Positions 37,001 to 50,060 of a DNA stretch of 64,000 bases are shown here, in pieces. Source of the DNA: Trachythela sp. YZ-2020 (lineage: Eukaryota; Cnidaria; Anthozoa; Malacalcyonacea; Clavulariidae); contig JADLSH010000220.1 of the NCBI GenBank assembly GCA_016169945.1, positions 3,521,001 to 3,585,000 on the forward strand, read 5' to 3'. The stretch's first letter is position 1. Each line of letters opens with the position of its first letter. Below the pieces are notes generated by a model. The model was not told the origin of the DNA. It saw nothing but the letters and a program-made list of their open reading frames with translations, and made no database searches. The position numbers and the translations under genes were made by a program.

Positions 37001-40000
37001 ATTATATTTGATCGAAAGTCAAAATTGTCGTTTAACGATTTTCCTCTATAAAGTGGGTACACCCAGTTATAACCGAGAATGCAGTTCGTGAATACATTCT
37101 TGCACAGCTGTTTCTTACGTAAGACACGAAAAAATTGTATCGCTAAAGAGTCCCCAAAGACCCACAATGTTCCCCTATGCGATATGATATTTGTTTCACT
37201 TTGTTGACCGTTTGCTATAGAAAGTTATAAACCAAACATTATTTTTAAATTGGGTATCTCTAGCTCTATTAGCTCTAATCTGCCCAACTTAGAAGTCCAG
37301 TAAGGACCGTTCCTAACCAAGCTAAGTTGATTTATACTGGATAGTCATATCAGTTCTAAATGGCTCTTTAAAGTCCAGTAAAAGCCATTAAACAATTAGT
37401 CGCCGAAGGTCAAGTGACTACTGTGCCGCAGGCATAGTCACTATAGGCTTGTAATAACCGAGCCTGAGGCGAAAAATCGTAATTTGTAAGATTTTCCAGT
37501 TGTTTATATACTAATCATAATATCAATTTTAAAGAGGTTCACATTAAATATAATATTTCTTTAGTTCAACAATGACATTATATGCAACCGGGAGTCAAAA
37601 CTTGTCAAGAAATAAATTCATATTTTAAACAATTATAAAAAATTGTTTTAAAACAAAACATAGATTTATAGCAGGAAATTTAAAAACACAGAGGTGCGTC
37701 GAAACTGTCAACGAATATCGGTTAAGTTTCTGTTTATAGTATGGCTAAATAAACATATTGAAGCCAAACAAAAACGAAAAACTTAGCCAGAAAATTTCTT
37801 TCATAATTTTCAAATACAAAAGAGGATTTCACAAACAAAACACTAAAGTCGTTGAGACGTACATGCCCATTTTGACGACGAAAAAACGCTGCAGTTGGAA
37901 GAAAAATAGGGTATTCGGTTATATCGTACCTTTAAAAATATTAATAATATACCTTTCTCAATATTTAACGGCAATTTTTCGATTTAAAACTTTCAATCGT
38001 GCTCAGAAAAAACGATTTTGTTTAAAATTCAACAGCCTGGAAAGAAGCCAAGACTGATTTAAATTTTTGACGCTCAATTTCGACCAATCAGATTTTAGGA
38101 ACAGCAATGACCACCTGAAAATGTTTTATATTCCTTATTAGTCAGCTATTTACCGATGGGAAAACCAGAGTACCCGAAGGAAACCTACCGTGTTTGGTAC
38201 AGTCAAACTTGAAGTACTCTTCTCGATGCAACTGAAGTGAAATTATGATAAACCAACTTCATGTTATGGAAATCAAACAATGGAACAGAGGTTAAAAGAA
38301 CATGGACTAACCACTGTACAATCAACATCTCTCGTTTGTAAGTTGCTTAATGAAAAGTTCTGTTTAAATGCAAGTTTACAAGTGATTTTACCCGAGAAAT
38401 ATGGCAACCAAACATTGTTCTTCCACCTTCCATGGCTTTCCATGAGAGAGCGGCAAGATTGTCTGCAGTTCATGTTGGATAAACCTGGAAAAATACAAAT
38501 GAATGACGCAAATTTATTTTCAGAACAATTTCACGATTAACATGCAAAACTTACCATCAATTTCTGATCTGTTTGTTTTTGGTAAAATCTCAAAAGTTAT
38601 ATTTTCTGCTGCTAACAAGGGCTCGTAAATGTAATGATCAAGAAAACCAAGTATTCCGTCTGGTTGTTCTTTACCTTGCACATTCCCTGGGGAAAACGAA
38701 ATGAAATTATAGGTAACTCGGGGGTGCATATAACATAACATATTCATAAGTATAAATACCACAGTCTCCCATTTCATTCCATTCTGTTGCATAAAACAGT
38801 ACACAGGCCATACCATATTATACCGTACTATACCACACCATGTCATGCTTTGCTATGCCATACCATGCGCTATCCTACCCTACCCTACCCTACCCTACCC
38901 TACCCTACCGTAGCCTACCATACACCCTACCCTACCATACCTTACCGTACCCTACAAAACTATACGTGACAATCGTATACGTAAACAATCCAATATGGCA
39001 GTCGGTTGTCTCTCACGAAGCTCTAACAAATATAGTTCTTGAATTTTAAAATAATTAAACCATTCGTCAGCTGATTTTAGATGGAAAGCCTATTCAATGG
39101 AAACACGATTTCGAGTCCTTAAATAATTTTGTTCAAAATATTATCGGACTGAATGGGAAATGGTCGTCTCCTGACGGAAAGTTGAAGTGGTTTGTCAGCT
39201 AAGATTTGAACTTGATTGCCACATGGTATTATGGAAAGCAAGGATGGTTGCTGTTTCCGAGGGAAAATGCCGAAATGTTAAGGGAATCACTGATAAATAT
39301 TTCGTCTTTATGTATTGGCAAAGCCGCCATACAAGCTGACGTGGGTAGATCGAAATAGCATTAGTGCATTTCTTACTACAACAAATCCTGTTGTTGAACT
39401 TGAAACTAATATGACAAAAGGAAGTGAGAAGACAAATATTAATGTTGCAGCCGATATTTGCCAGCAATAAAGAATATGTAGAGTATATGGGATTGAGCTA
39501 AACGGCGTAAAGTTAGACATTGTTATTATGCAAAGTTTCAATTTATTAATGATGATTAATTACTAGCAGTTGCCTAGTGACGCGGAATTAGAAAATCGTA
39601 AAGGATTTCTCACGCAAATCGGTTTAATAACAATGCAACTGACGTCTTACTGGTGTGTTTACCGTCAAAAGAAAATGCCCACCCTCTGTCTAATTTAATA
39701 TCCAATTCAATCAAAGGCGATTCAGATATTACACCAGCTTCTAAATCTTGCGTGTCAAAAGATCTGATTCTCCTGGAATTTCACAAGTCAAGTCAAACAG
39801 TACTGACCATTTTTCAACCTCAATCTGGGCCCTCTACGACATGTTGTTCTACTCAATATTCGCCAGCAATAACCCAATATCATTAACTTAATGGTCTTGA
39901 AATCAGTAATATATCAATTGCCACCAACTACCAATGTCTTCAATCAACATGAAAAGCTCAATCTACGTTCATTCTAAGACCTAAATCAATCAGAACGGAT

Positions 40001-43000
40001 ACAGATGTTTCACAAGTATCCGAATTTCGTAGCCAAAAGACAAGCCCTTGTGAACTTCAAAGACTCGAATCCCTTAAAGCAGGTTAGAAAAAAAGAAACT
40101 GAAGATTTTCAATTTCAACTTGGGGCCTCTACGTCTACACCAGAATGGATGGGCGTTCACCCTTTGTAGAAATATCAAATCTAGAAACTAGAGTTGAAAC
40201 AACACTTCAAGTAGTCATCGTATGGAAAACAAGTTTTTTCGGAAACACCCTCGAAACTAAAAAGGCGCCTTTTTATTAGCCTACGAGGCAGACGATCCTG
40301 CGGCGAAACACTCAAAAACGGGCAAGGCTGAAGCTGGAAAGACCGTCTGCAAGGTTTATACGTTTGGCAGTGTATTTCATTTCCGCCTCCTTTCAAGAAG
40401 TAACTAACAATAGATTAAAATCAGAGCTAAAAATAGATGTCATTACTTATGTAAACAAACAGCGCAATTTTAAATAAAAAAGTTAACGTTCCTGCTGAAC
40501 GGTATAGCGTTACAACCTAAACCTAGGCTGTAGAAAGATAAAACCTTTTCAAGATAAAACCTAAACCTAGGCTGTAGAAACAAGTGCCGTTGGAGCTCTC
40601 AACGGGAATAGTATCGATGTAGTATATTTGCAAACTACAAACTAGCTAGAACTCGATTTGTTTAATATTTTGCCTTTAATGCGCATACTTTGGATTTCAA
40701 ATACAGCATTCTTGAACGATTTACACATCCATTTCGACCCCCACCAAGACGAGAATGTCAATTTGGTCATAATAAGGCGAATTGTATCCAGGTCAATATT
40801 GACTCTCCCTGAGCCATTATTTCCCTTTCTTATGACCATCGTTATTAGTGTCAAATGTTTGCGATTAACTAAATAAAGTTGACGAAGTAAGTGCAGTCGT
40901 AAAATTAAATAAGCCGTCACTAGCCTTGATAACTGAACCATGGTTGGGGACGAACATTCCAGATTCTGCTGTCAACATACAGTAGGAAACAATTTTAATA
41001 TTCATCGCCGTTACAGACCTACCACTGGTTGTGGAATACTTGCGTATGTACATAAATCAATCTCCCCAACTCGCCTACTTAACTTTGAGGAGCACAACAA
41101 GGAAGTTTTGTGGTTGCTGCTAAAACCTGCTAGAACCCCAATGCCATTTAGTTCTGTTGTGGTAGTTGGTGTATACTACCCTCCAAGGCAAACTGTAGCG
41201 GAGAACGAAATGCTCAGATACCTTTGCGGTTGTCTCGACTCATTGGTTGGTGATTATCCATCAGTTGGCTGTTTATTGCAGGGTATTTTAATAAAATGAA
41301 CTTAAGTCCTATATGGAGAAAAGGTAATATACGCAAAGCTGTTAAAGCATCAACTAGAGGTAGGAACATACTAGACAAGATATTAACAAATATGCATGAC
41401 CTCTATGAAGAGGTGATACATCTTTGGCCGTTCAGACCATCAAACCTCTGCTAATGTTCAAGCGGACCACTAGGCAGAGCATAACTTAACATAGAGAATT
41501 GGAAAGAAGTTTATAACACACAAGATGTTAACGAAGAGGTTCACCTGTTTACTACCATTCTGCATATTAATATGCTTAACCAATGTGACAATGTCTACCT
41601 GAAAGCTCCATAGTAATTCATCAGATAAACCATGCATGGATTACATCTCAGATTATGGAGAAAAATTAAGGTTAGACAGCAGGCGTTTATAATTACAAGA
41701 GGTGATACAATCAAGTATAAAGAGATGTGTGCAAAAGAGTCTGGTTTCGGGACTAAGGCGAAATCTAAGTATTATAGATAAAACGTTGAGAATGGAACAT
41801 ATTCTGACCCAGCAAAAAGGTATAAAATATTTTATATATTAGCAGGTGCAGAGGAGGTCAATGGAGTTATCCCCTCACCGGGAGCAGTTGTAGATATAGC
41901 AGAGAGACTACAGAGTGCTTTTACTAGAAAATGGCAAGACATTGTCCCAACAGAAGTGCCAGATATTGATGAAATTACGTTGCTGATGAAGAACCGGCCC
42001 CCTCTCACGCCGTCTATTGGGTAAATTAAATCCTCGCTTAAACATATTAATCCTAGAAAGGAAACAGGAATCCATGAATGATGGTTGTTAAAACGTTTGT
42101 ATGAAGAGGTGGCCCCAATTGTTCATGATATTATATGTTACAGTATCACACAATGTAAGTTTCCAAAATTGTATAAACATGCCTTTATTACACCTGTTCC
42201 TAAAGTAAATTCTCCTAACGATATTGACAATGACTTCCGGAAAATCTAAATTTTACCTCACATTGCCAAACTACTTGAGAAACACCTATTACTTTGAAAT
42301 AATATTTGGGTAAATAATACGCGGCATGGCTTTACTGAAAAGCGGTCTACAATATCTGCATTCACAACCAGTAGCGTAGCCAGCCCGCCGATTTAGTCCC
42401 GTTATGCAATTTTGTTCGTGTTCATGGACGGTGAAAACAATCAATTTCTAAAGAAATGAATAATGATAATGATTTTAAATTTGCATAGCGGAACCAAATC
42501 GGCGGGCTGGCTACGCCACTGTTCACAACTGTAGCCCAAAAGTGGTATAATGTAACGGACAACTCAAAATAGGGTAGAACCGGAGTGCATGCATTACTTC
42601 TAGACTTCGAAACGCATTCGATCTACTAGACCATGGAATCCTCCTCAGAAAACTATCAGAACTTAATGTCAAAAAGGACAAAAACTTATGTGGAGGGAAG
42701 GAGCCAACAAGACAACTGAGGTGGCATAAAATCAAGGCCAATGCCATGCCTTGCTGGAGTACCTTAAGATTCAGTTATCTTTCCAATACGCTTTACGTCC
42801 ACATACACGATCTAGAGAATTCAGTCCCAGGATCCCTCAATGTTAGTACATGTAAATGTGCGGATGATTGGATTCAGTACGAAATGTTTCAGCAAGATGA
42901 TAACAGCAACAGGCAAGAAGTGATTGGACCGCTACAAATAAAATTCCAGATCAAAGATATGTGGCTAAAGATATAAACGCTATTGAACAACCACCACTAC

Positions 43001-44221
43001 ACAATAGTGGCAAAGATACGAAAGAGTTGCTTCTTTCAAATAACTAGGAGTATGGTTTCAAAATATCTTAAAATGTAATTGGGATATAGAAGAAACTATA
43101 AAAATGGCCAGTAGAAGATTTTATTACTTGAGAGAGTGCAATCGAGCAAACTTACACATTGAGGTTGGCACTACGTGTTACTTAACAAAAGATCAGACCA
43201 CTGCTGGAATATGGTATTCTTCCGGACTATTTGTCTAATGAATTGCAGAGTATTCAAGCGAGAAGTTTGGATATTCTTGATCTCCCACGTGACTTCTTGC
43301 CTTCGTTCGAAAGAAGGTAAATAATAACGTGACATGAATTTCGCCGAATTAAGGAAGATGAAAATCACCCATGCAATACATTTATCCCAAAAACTCTCAA
43401 TGATCAGTACGATTTAAGATCCGGCAATCTCCGTACATAGACATAAAATGTTTTTTATTCCCAGAGCTACTGCTCGTCTGCTCTGAACAATCAGCTATGA
43501 TACAGTTTCTAATTTTAAGCATTAGTATATGGTATATAATTATATTGTAATATATTCTAATTTTTAACATACTTTTAACTACATATATATTAATCCATTA
43601 TATTTCAAAACCCGAGATGGGTATTAAATGGCCATTTATTATACTATACATAACACACCAATACCACTCACCAATTCTGAACCAGTTCTCTGGCGGATCT
43701 CTGAGTCCATCACACAAACTATAATCAAGATAAGCACGTACGTTGTAGTTTCCAGGCTCCATTAGCAGCGCGATTGCTTCGTACGTACCATTCTTATGGT
43801 CAAATACCGTAGCTGAAACACTTGCTGCTCCTGTGAAGAAAACTCGCCAAAAATCACCACCGATAATCTTTTCCTGTCCACTAGCAGTATGAGTTTGAAT
43901 AAAAACCCTCGTAAACTGTCCAGAAGGTTGTATCTCCATGTAGCTAATATGACTAGTCTTTGCAGAACTTCTATTAACTTTGCCCCAACCTGATTTTGAG
44001 GTTCCCCAAGCCATTTGGTCTGAGCACGGTTTTAGCATTGCTCGCCAGTCCGTTCTAGACCGATGCATCCTTAACCAATTGTACGTAAAATAATTTACGT
44101 GAGTAACTGGTTTTGGCATATCATATTTTCTCCAACGTACGAAATAGCAACACAAGGCAGTAGAAGCTACGGCAATAAGATAGAAAATTGAATAGCCTGT
44201 CTGTAGTTGCCTGATTTTCAT
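34079..44221 (-). CDS. NXPE-family protein (PC-esterase domain), five exons
   Basis: Exons on the minus strand: 44221-43672, 38686-38555, 38484-38320, 37214-36733, 34291-34079. All four introns have GT...AG ends and the phases fit, giving 513 codons plus stop. Exon 1: a short cytosolic tail, a membrane anchor (residues about 10-28) and the beta-sandwich start of the NXPE region, with GGDFWRV, TVFDHKNGTYEA and LDYSLCDG. Exon 3 has paired cysteines and a GRWKNNVWLP stretch. Exon 4 has the catalytic GDSL-like WVFGDSLA and VIWKTSTSIR...NETNWRFF. Exon 5 has VIDVFPLTAS and the DIVH block that would supply Asp and His. A type II membrane or secreted glycan-modifying enzyme is likely. Upstream UTR exons are not identified. 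Confidence 0.85.
34292..36732. other. NXPE intron 4
   Basis: Contains a GTAG/ATAG simple-repeat run at about 34605-34660 and AT-rich sequence. No other gene seen. Confidence 0.6.
34605..34662. repeat. GTAG/ATAG microsatellite
   Basis: Tandem GTAG then ATAG units with small interruptions. Confidence 0.8.
37215..38319. other. NXPE intron 3
   Basis: No gene seen. It holds a nested hairpin at 37413-37442 (outer arms AGTGACTA/TAGTCACT, inner TGCC/GGCA), probably a repeat relic. Confidence 0.5.
38862..38960. repeat. TACCC pentanucleotide microsatellite
   Basis: Eight or so perfect CTACC units, followed by degenerate CATAC and CTACC units; lies in NXPE intron 1. Confidence 0.9.
39050..40430 (+). 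mobile_element. Possible LINE ORF1-like relic
   Basis: Broken frames include a stretch around 39070-39300 with WKHDFESLNNFV, GKWSSPDGKLKWF and GWLLFP that looks protein-coding but decayed. It lies upstream of, and in the same orientation as, the endonuclease-RT relic starting near 40870. That it is the ORF1 of the same LINE is inferred from position only. Confidence 0.35.
40514..40582. repeat. Short tandem duplication
   Basis: CCTAAACCTAGGCTGTAGAAA occurs twice about 46 bp apart. Confidence 0.8.
40870..43440 (+). mobile_element. Decayed LINE ORF2 in NXPE intron 1
   Basis: An APE-type endonuclease region begins near 40876 (SLALITEPWLG, then GCGILAYVHKS and VVVVGVYYPP), followed by RT pieces (KSSLKH near 42030, HGFTEKRST near 42325, LLLDFE near 42598, CADDWIQYE near 42859) and the C-terminal NPCNTFIP...YDLRS tail ending near 43437. 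Many stops and shifts. CR1/L2-like order. It is antisense to the NXPE gene and broken by a MITE at 42369. Confidence 0.8.
42369..42521. mobile_element. hAT-type MITE
   Basis: 153 bp with inverted ends CAGTAGCGTAGCCAGCCCG and its inverse, flanked by an exact 8-bp duplication TTCACAAC (42361-42368, 42522-42529). Eight-base duplications and CAGTGGCG-type ends indicate the hAT superfamily. It lies inside the decayed LINE. Confidence 0.9.
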
Positions 44222-45529
44222 TGATGGACGGAATTTTGATCCTGATTTACAAGCCAATAAAAACTTTCGAATTATTTTAGTTCTGTCATAGAGCAGTTGG
44301 GACTAAAATGTAAAAATAATAATACTTTAATTCTAATAATAAGGCCCTGGAGTAATTGGGAAATATTTTTGGGAAAACAGTTGCAAATTGTGATGTTTCC
44401 CCGAATGTTTTCTTGCCTGAAACCCCGTACAGACGATTGACAAGTTTTATTTGACAAGTAGTCTTGTTCAAAAGGTATCCATACCAGATTTTGAACAAGG
44501 AGAATTGCTCGTGTGTACCACCGGCAAAGAAAATTTGACAAGAAAATGCTCAGTTCGCCACTTCTCACTCATCTTGGATCTAGACGAGGGCACTATAGAT
44601 AGATACACATTACGGGAACCGCTGAGTATTTTACCAAAATACAAACCAACAGTAATTCGGAAAATTAACAATCTAATTAATATGATTATTCTAGCTTTCG
44701 ACTATGTTTTAGTCATCATGAGGAATGATGCTAGGTTACATTAGAGAGATATTTATATGTGAAGATTAAAGTAATTTAATATAATTACATGCATTAAAGA
44801 TCTAATTAAATATTATGAGGTATTTTCATACTTTAGTTCGGTGAATAAGTACGTTCAGGTTTAAAAGCAACCTCGTTCCCAGGCAACTTTTTTTAGAATG
44901 TACCCTGATTATTCGTGGTCACGTGGTTTGGCGAGAACGGCTGTATGTACCGAGGGTGAGTGTTGTGATGAATCTAATTAAATGTAGTTTTTGGATGAAA
45001 GCGCTAGCGCCGTTTCAATGTCGATCTGGACGCGGAGTCTCAACTACGTATTACGATCGTGTTGGTTTATTTCTAAGCCGCTTACAGTTTTCAGTAAGGA
45101 ATAAGTATACGAAAACATAATTTTCAAGTCTAAGCAAGTAATATGTTTACAGAGTGTGTTTTTGGATCGTGATGCTCTGGCTATTTTGCTTACAGGATAT
45201 GTGCAACGTTTCGTTTACAGTGAAACCGAACAGCCAAGGGCGACAACAAAAAGTTCGATATAGCGGGGTTCGAGAAACCGAAATTAACGTCAAATTGCGA
45301 AACAATAGCTATAATAATAATTAAATCAAATTAAATGCAATGACCCATTGATATAGTTAATAGGGCTGTTATTCGTGAAATATACAATAAACATAGTAAA
45401 TACACTTTATTAAAAAATTGTTCTGCAGGTGATCTTAAACTGAATTTCAGTGCATTCTTATTACAGACATAGTCCATTTTACGTGCAAGTTCACGTTGCT
45501 AAATGAAATACGTGCATGTATAAACTAAT
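44222..45529. other. Upstream of the NXPE gene, no gene seen
   Basis: Probably contains the NXPE promoter or 5' UTR exon, but no core promoter element could be identified. Short ORFs on both strands look like chance. Confidence 0.4.
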
Positions 45530-46680
45530 ACTAGAAATACATGCTTGCAGTAACCCCTCGCCCCAGCTGAACATTGCCAGACATTACATTCCAAAACATT
45601 ACTATTGCTAATCTTTTTTATCAAAAAATCTGCCATGCAAAGGTTGTGGGCGAGTCGGATATCTGCGTTCAAAACAAATTTTTGGCATAGAAAACAGAAT
45701 TGGATCCTTGGCTCACACCCCTCTTCACGACGCAATCAAAGGCTATCGCCAAATGAAATGTTTTACCTGACGTAATCACTGTGGCTTCCTTCATTTTAAA
45801 TTTGCCATTAAAATTTTGATCATTACTGTAATAGTTTGGAAAGAAGAGTGGAAGGAAACAATATTATTTTGGGAAATTTATTTTGAAAGAATAAAAAATG
45901 GAAATTTTGTTTCAAGAAGAGGAAGCACAGTAGCCATGGCAACACGATAAAATAAACTTATTTTCTGGAGTACAAAACAACAGGTTACAAAAACTACAAA
46001 TATAATTAAAATATTAGTTGTCTTAGCCATACAAATCTGAGATATATGGTGTAGGTATGTTCTTATGCATTCTATAAGCTTCAAATTAATGTTTAAATGC
46101 AACCTTCCGTTTACTAAAACGTTGCCAAAGGTTTATAAAACTAAACTGCCTTTTACTTATAAATTAGTTTTTTAAATGAAATCAGTTGAAAATATACAAA
46201 TTCTCTCGTGTGAAACGATTTCGCTTTCCTTTTAAGTTGGAACTTTTTGATAGCATAAAATATAGGATATTTAATTGTAAAAAAATGAAAATCTATGTAA
46301 ATAAAACAACATTCTTACGGCTATATCAACAATTTAATATAAGAAACTTGCCATATTTTTTCGACCATCTATCTCTATTTATCCTTTTTTATAAAGTATA
46401 AATGATAAATTTGTTCCGCAGCTTTTCCTTAAGTCCCAAAAACCTATTTATAAGTTATAATTCAGACTTACTGATATGACTTACTCATGTTTTTTTATAA
46501 TTCGCTCATTCCACTCCTAACAAAGATTAGTGAGATGACCACCCATCACACCCATGAAACATAGCCATGCGCCCGCAAAACTTGATGAACTTTGGATTTC
46601 CCATTGCTTTCCTGTTTTTCCGGGTGTAAATATCCGAGTGGAATTAGTACCCTCGCACGGCGCTTCGCGCCGGCTCGGGG
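45530..46680 (+). mobile_element. Solo arm of the foldback family
   Basis: Starts with ACTAGAAATACATGCTTGCAG at 45529 and ends with the GC-rich CCTCGCACGGCGCTTCGCGCC block near 46650-46680, the same two landmarks that limit the arms of the 5175-9777 element. It shares the GTAACCCCTCGCC and CCATGGCAACACG blocks. Confidence 0.65.
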
Positions 46681-47786
46681 ATAAACAACGAACTGAAGTC
46701 ATTAAAGTTCGGAATAACCGGGTAAATTCGGTCAAGGGAAGCAAAATAGTTGAAGATAGCTGGGAGTTAACCGAGTTCGAGATAACCGAGTAAAAATTAT
46801 TGAAATAGTAACGGCAAATACACGGGAAATTGGTTTAAGTTCGAGTTGCGAGGAGTTCGATATAATCGGGTTCGACATAATATACTTTGACCTACTGTAT
46901 TTCCTTTATCGTTAGTAGTAGAAGGACGAATTGCACCGAGTGAAATTAAAGCCTATGTCGATGTGCTAATTCACCAAAGGATGAACATAACTTAAATGAC
47001 GATGATTTCTGATCAGATTTTAAGTATTTTTTGTTGGAGTCGCCTTCCGTTTTTTCATTTCGTAATTTTTCATGTTTTAGTCCCAGTTCAGATGAAGGGC
47101 TAGCCCTAATAACTCTAACCCTAATAACATAGCTCGAATATAAACCAGCATGTAATTGAATATTGTTCTAAAACTAAATATTCAAGTCTAAAATGCCTTC
47201 AAAAAGCGTAGTTTGACACAGATGCGGTATATTTTTTACCCAGCGCTACTAGGAGGGCTAGCCCTCCCACCCCTCCACCCCCCCCCTGTTGCGTGTACAT
47301 GGCAAAATATCCGGCGACATTTGCTTATTAATTATATTTTCGTCTCCAGGCTCCGGAATTTCATTACGAAAGCGTCAAATATCCTACAATTTTGAACTTT
47401 ATTTTGATATATTCCCCTCTGTTTATGACCAAATTCATATGTAGGAACAGATTATTATAGTTTATTTGTCATTCTATCTGAATCTTCTTAAAGAAAGTTG
47501 AATATCCGATGAAAATATATGGCAAATGTACTTTGTTTGAGTCGACATACGATATATCCATATTAAGCAATGACCCGCGCGGTTCCACGCGGCCTGCTGC
47601 AAAGGGGCCCAAACTCAATCCCATCGCCTAAAATGACAAATGTAGGAGCAAATATGGGTAGCATGGGATCCACTGATCATTTTGGTATCAAATTCGTAAA
47701 ATTTGGAGGGAAACTTCGTATGGCAAATTCGCTTTATTCGCGAGCTGTTTTGCATATATTTTGCATATTGCTTATTAATGTGTTCA

Positions 47787-47960
47787 ATGAACCGTGTATG
47801 GCTATCTCTAGCGTGGAGTCTATTGGGAATACTTTATATTTTGCTGTTGTGTGGAATTGCTGAAGCATTTCCGACCAATCAAGAAGAAGTAAACCGTAAC
47901 GAGAAAAGTAGCCATGGAGAGAGCTATTGGCAACCCCCATCATTTCATGCGGAACTAAAC
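47787..47960 (+). CDS. Possible signal-peptide exon
   Basis: An ATG at 47787 starts a frame with a strong hydrophobic core (residues about 5-24, ending CGIAEAF) followed by a hydrophilic stretch, and GTAAAT near the end could serve as a splice donor. No second exon found; could be chance. Confidence 0.3.
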
Positions 47961-48359
47961 AAGTAAATTCCTACCTACGTTTAACAACAATTGAAATTGT
48001 ACAGTATTGGAACTAGATATATGTGCAGTATTAAAATATACGTTTCTCTCATCATGAGAAATTAATACAATCGAATTTGACACTGGAGTGACATTGCAGA
48101 TGTGTAAAATCAAACGTCGAAATTAATGTGTTTGGCGCATGGGAAGAGTGATTTTTGACCCAGTCTTGCATAATGTCATTGTGCCGCTCCGAATGAGCTT
48201 CATTTTCCCCTAGCCCATTAAAGCCCACTCAATGCAACCCTGGCGTGCCGTACTTTGTTTATTTTACATTCTAACGCCAGAGGATTTTACTTGTCAAGGG
48301 AAGACTCTTGCGCCTCAGTACCCTTTGACATGGTTTTGTGTGTTTCACTGTTTCTTACA

Positions 48360-50020
48360 GCAAAGTTCTTTATGAGCTATACAAATCGGTAAAGAAATCG
48401 AAACAAGATGAGGGCATTGAGCAAGATGGCTTGTTCAATAACACGTCTGTCTTGAAAGAGCTAGTCAAACAAGCATGCGACATGAGTGGTGCCCCTGGTA
48501 TTATTGTAGGCGACAGATTACTTCAGGTATTTAAGACAAAATTATCGGCATTAATAGCAGCATGCAATGAGAAAGGAAACAGCAAAAGGTGGAGGTCCAG
48601 TTAGAAGGCTATTGGCAAGATGGACAACAGGCAGATACTCGACATGGAACTTTAAAATTTTCTACAGTGAGCTTCAAGTAGAGAGACTAAGGCCCCGTTT
48701 ACACTTTACCGGATCCGCATCGTCACGACATCAATTTAAGCCGTTTTACGGCATTCCTGACCCTAGGCTTTTTCCGTGAGCTTATTTGTTGAATCGATCA
48801 TACTATTATAATTTTGGGGGCTAAACTCGCTTTGATATGGCTCAATTTGATGTCGTGACTATGCGTATCCGGTATAGTGTAAACGGGGCCTAAAGGAGGA
48901 GAACAGGGTTGAAGAGGACTTCAATTCAATGTGGTGCAAGAAGGCTAAAATTAAAAGCAAATTAAAAGAGGCTGTGGCAAAAAATCAGGAAATGGATGGA
49001 AATTTTAAAAATAAATTTAAACTTCCAACACGGAAGTTGATTAGACAACAAAGACGGCAGACATCAGGAGGATCAACAAAATCCAAAACATTTTCAGATT
49101 ACACCAGATGAAACCAATCCAGAATTCGTAAGCAAATGGTTAGCGACCGTGAAACCGCTTTAGCATTTCTGGGTCTTAACAATTTTGTTGCGACTAAAGT
49201 TGAAGTATTCAATGAGAATAACCAAAAATACGAGACAATAAACTTAATCAACGAAGATGAAATTGACACCTCGTCTCACACTAGTGAGACACTCACTGAT
49301 GAGGAGATTGATGATATAAATTTATTGTTGTACACTAAGGAAAGGTTTAATGTGTCTAATGATGCATATCATGAACTTTCAACGACGTGCAAGGAGCTAC
49401 CTAGATCATGGAGAGTCCAGGAGAGAATTAAATTTTTGAACAAAAAATGGAAACTTACTGAGACCCCTGGTAATACAATTGGTGTTCAGCAAAGCATTAA
49501 CGAAAGACTGGAAGTAATATAAAACTTAATTAAAAACACCTCTCCCAATGAGACATTCAGACTGAACAAAAAAGTGCAAGTGAAATTGTCAGGAGATGGG
49601 ACTAACGTTGGAAAAAGACTTCATGTCATTAATGTTGCATTTACAATTCTGGATGAAGGTTCAAAGGCAATGGCAGCTGAGGGGAATCACATAATTGCAA
49701 TAATCAAAGAGCCTGAGGACTATGAGAAACTTATCCGAATCCCTTTCAGACATCCGTAGAGATGTGCAATCACTTCAGCATATAAATGTTGGATCTGAAT
49801 GTTTCGATATAGAATGGTTCTTAGGAGGCGACTGGAAATTTCTTGCCTGTGTTTGTGGCCTTGGTGCTGCAACTGCAAGTCACCCATGCATTTGGTGCAA
49901 TTTGTAATGCAAAACGGGCCCCACTATTTCCATCAATTCCACTTGATCATGTTGTGATAGACACTCTACATCTTTTCCTTAGAATTTCAGACAACTTGAT
50001 GAACTCGAAATATTCAAACA
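48360..50020 (+). mobile_element. Decayed transposon protein, DDE-transposase-like
   Basis: Coding-like blocks in shifting frames. 48360-48530 has an acceptor before AAAGTTCTT. 49136-49519 is an acidic open frame. 49574-49907 reads KLSGDGTNVGKRLHVI, then FLGGDWKFL and HPCIWCN, continuing to FPSIPLDHVVIDTLHLFLR near 49930-49985. Two spaced Asp residues in beta-strand contexts plus a C-x2-C resemble the RNase-H core of cut-and-paste transposases. I do not assign the superfamily. Interrupted by a MITE at 48691 and cut off near 50020. Confidence 0.45.
48691..48890. mobile_element. PIF/Harbinger-type MITE, 200 bp
   Basis: Inverted ends GGCCCCGTTTACAC with about 50-bp imperfect arms that include ACGACATCAA, flanked by TAA on both sides (48688-48690 and 48891-48893). 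Three-base TWA duplications fit PIF/Harbinger. Confidence 0.85.
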
Positions 50021-50060
50021 TGCGCATTTCAAGCTTTTCCCAAATGCTATCGATTCGCAG

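Noticed and set aside
38280..38540. Plus-strand 86-codon ORF
   Set aside because: It is the antisense of an NXPE exon that has fitting splice sites and phase on the minus strand.
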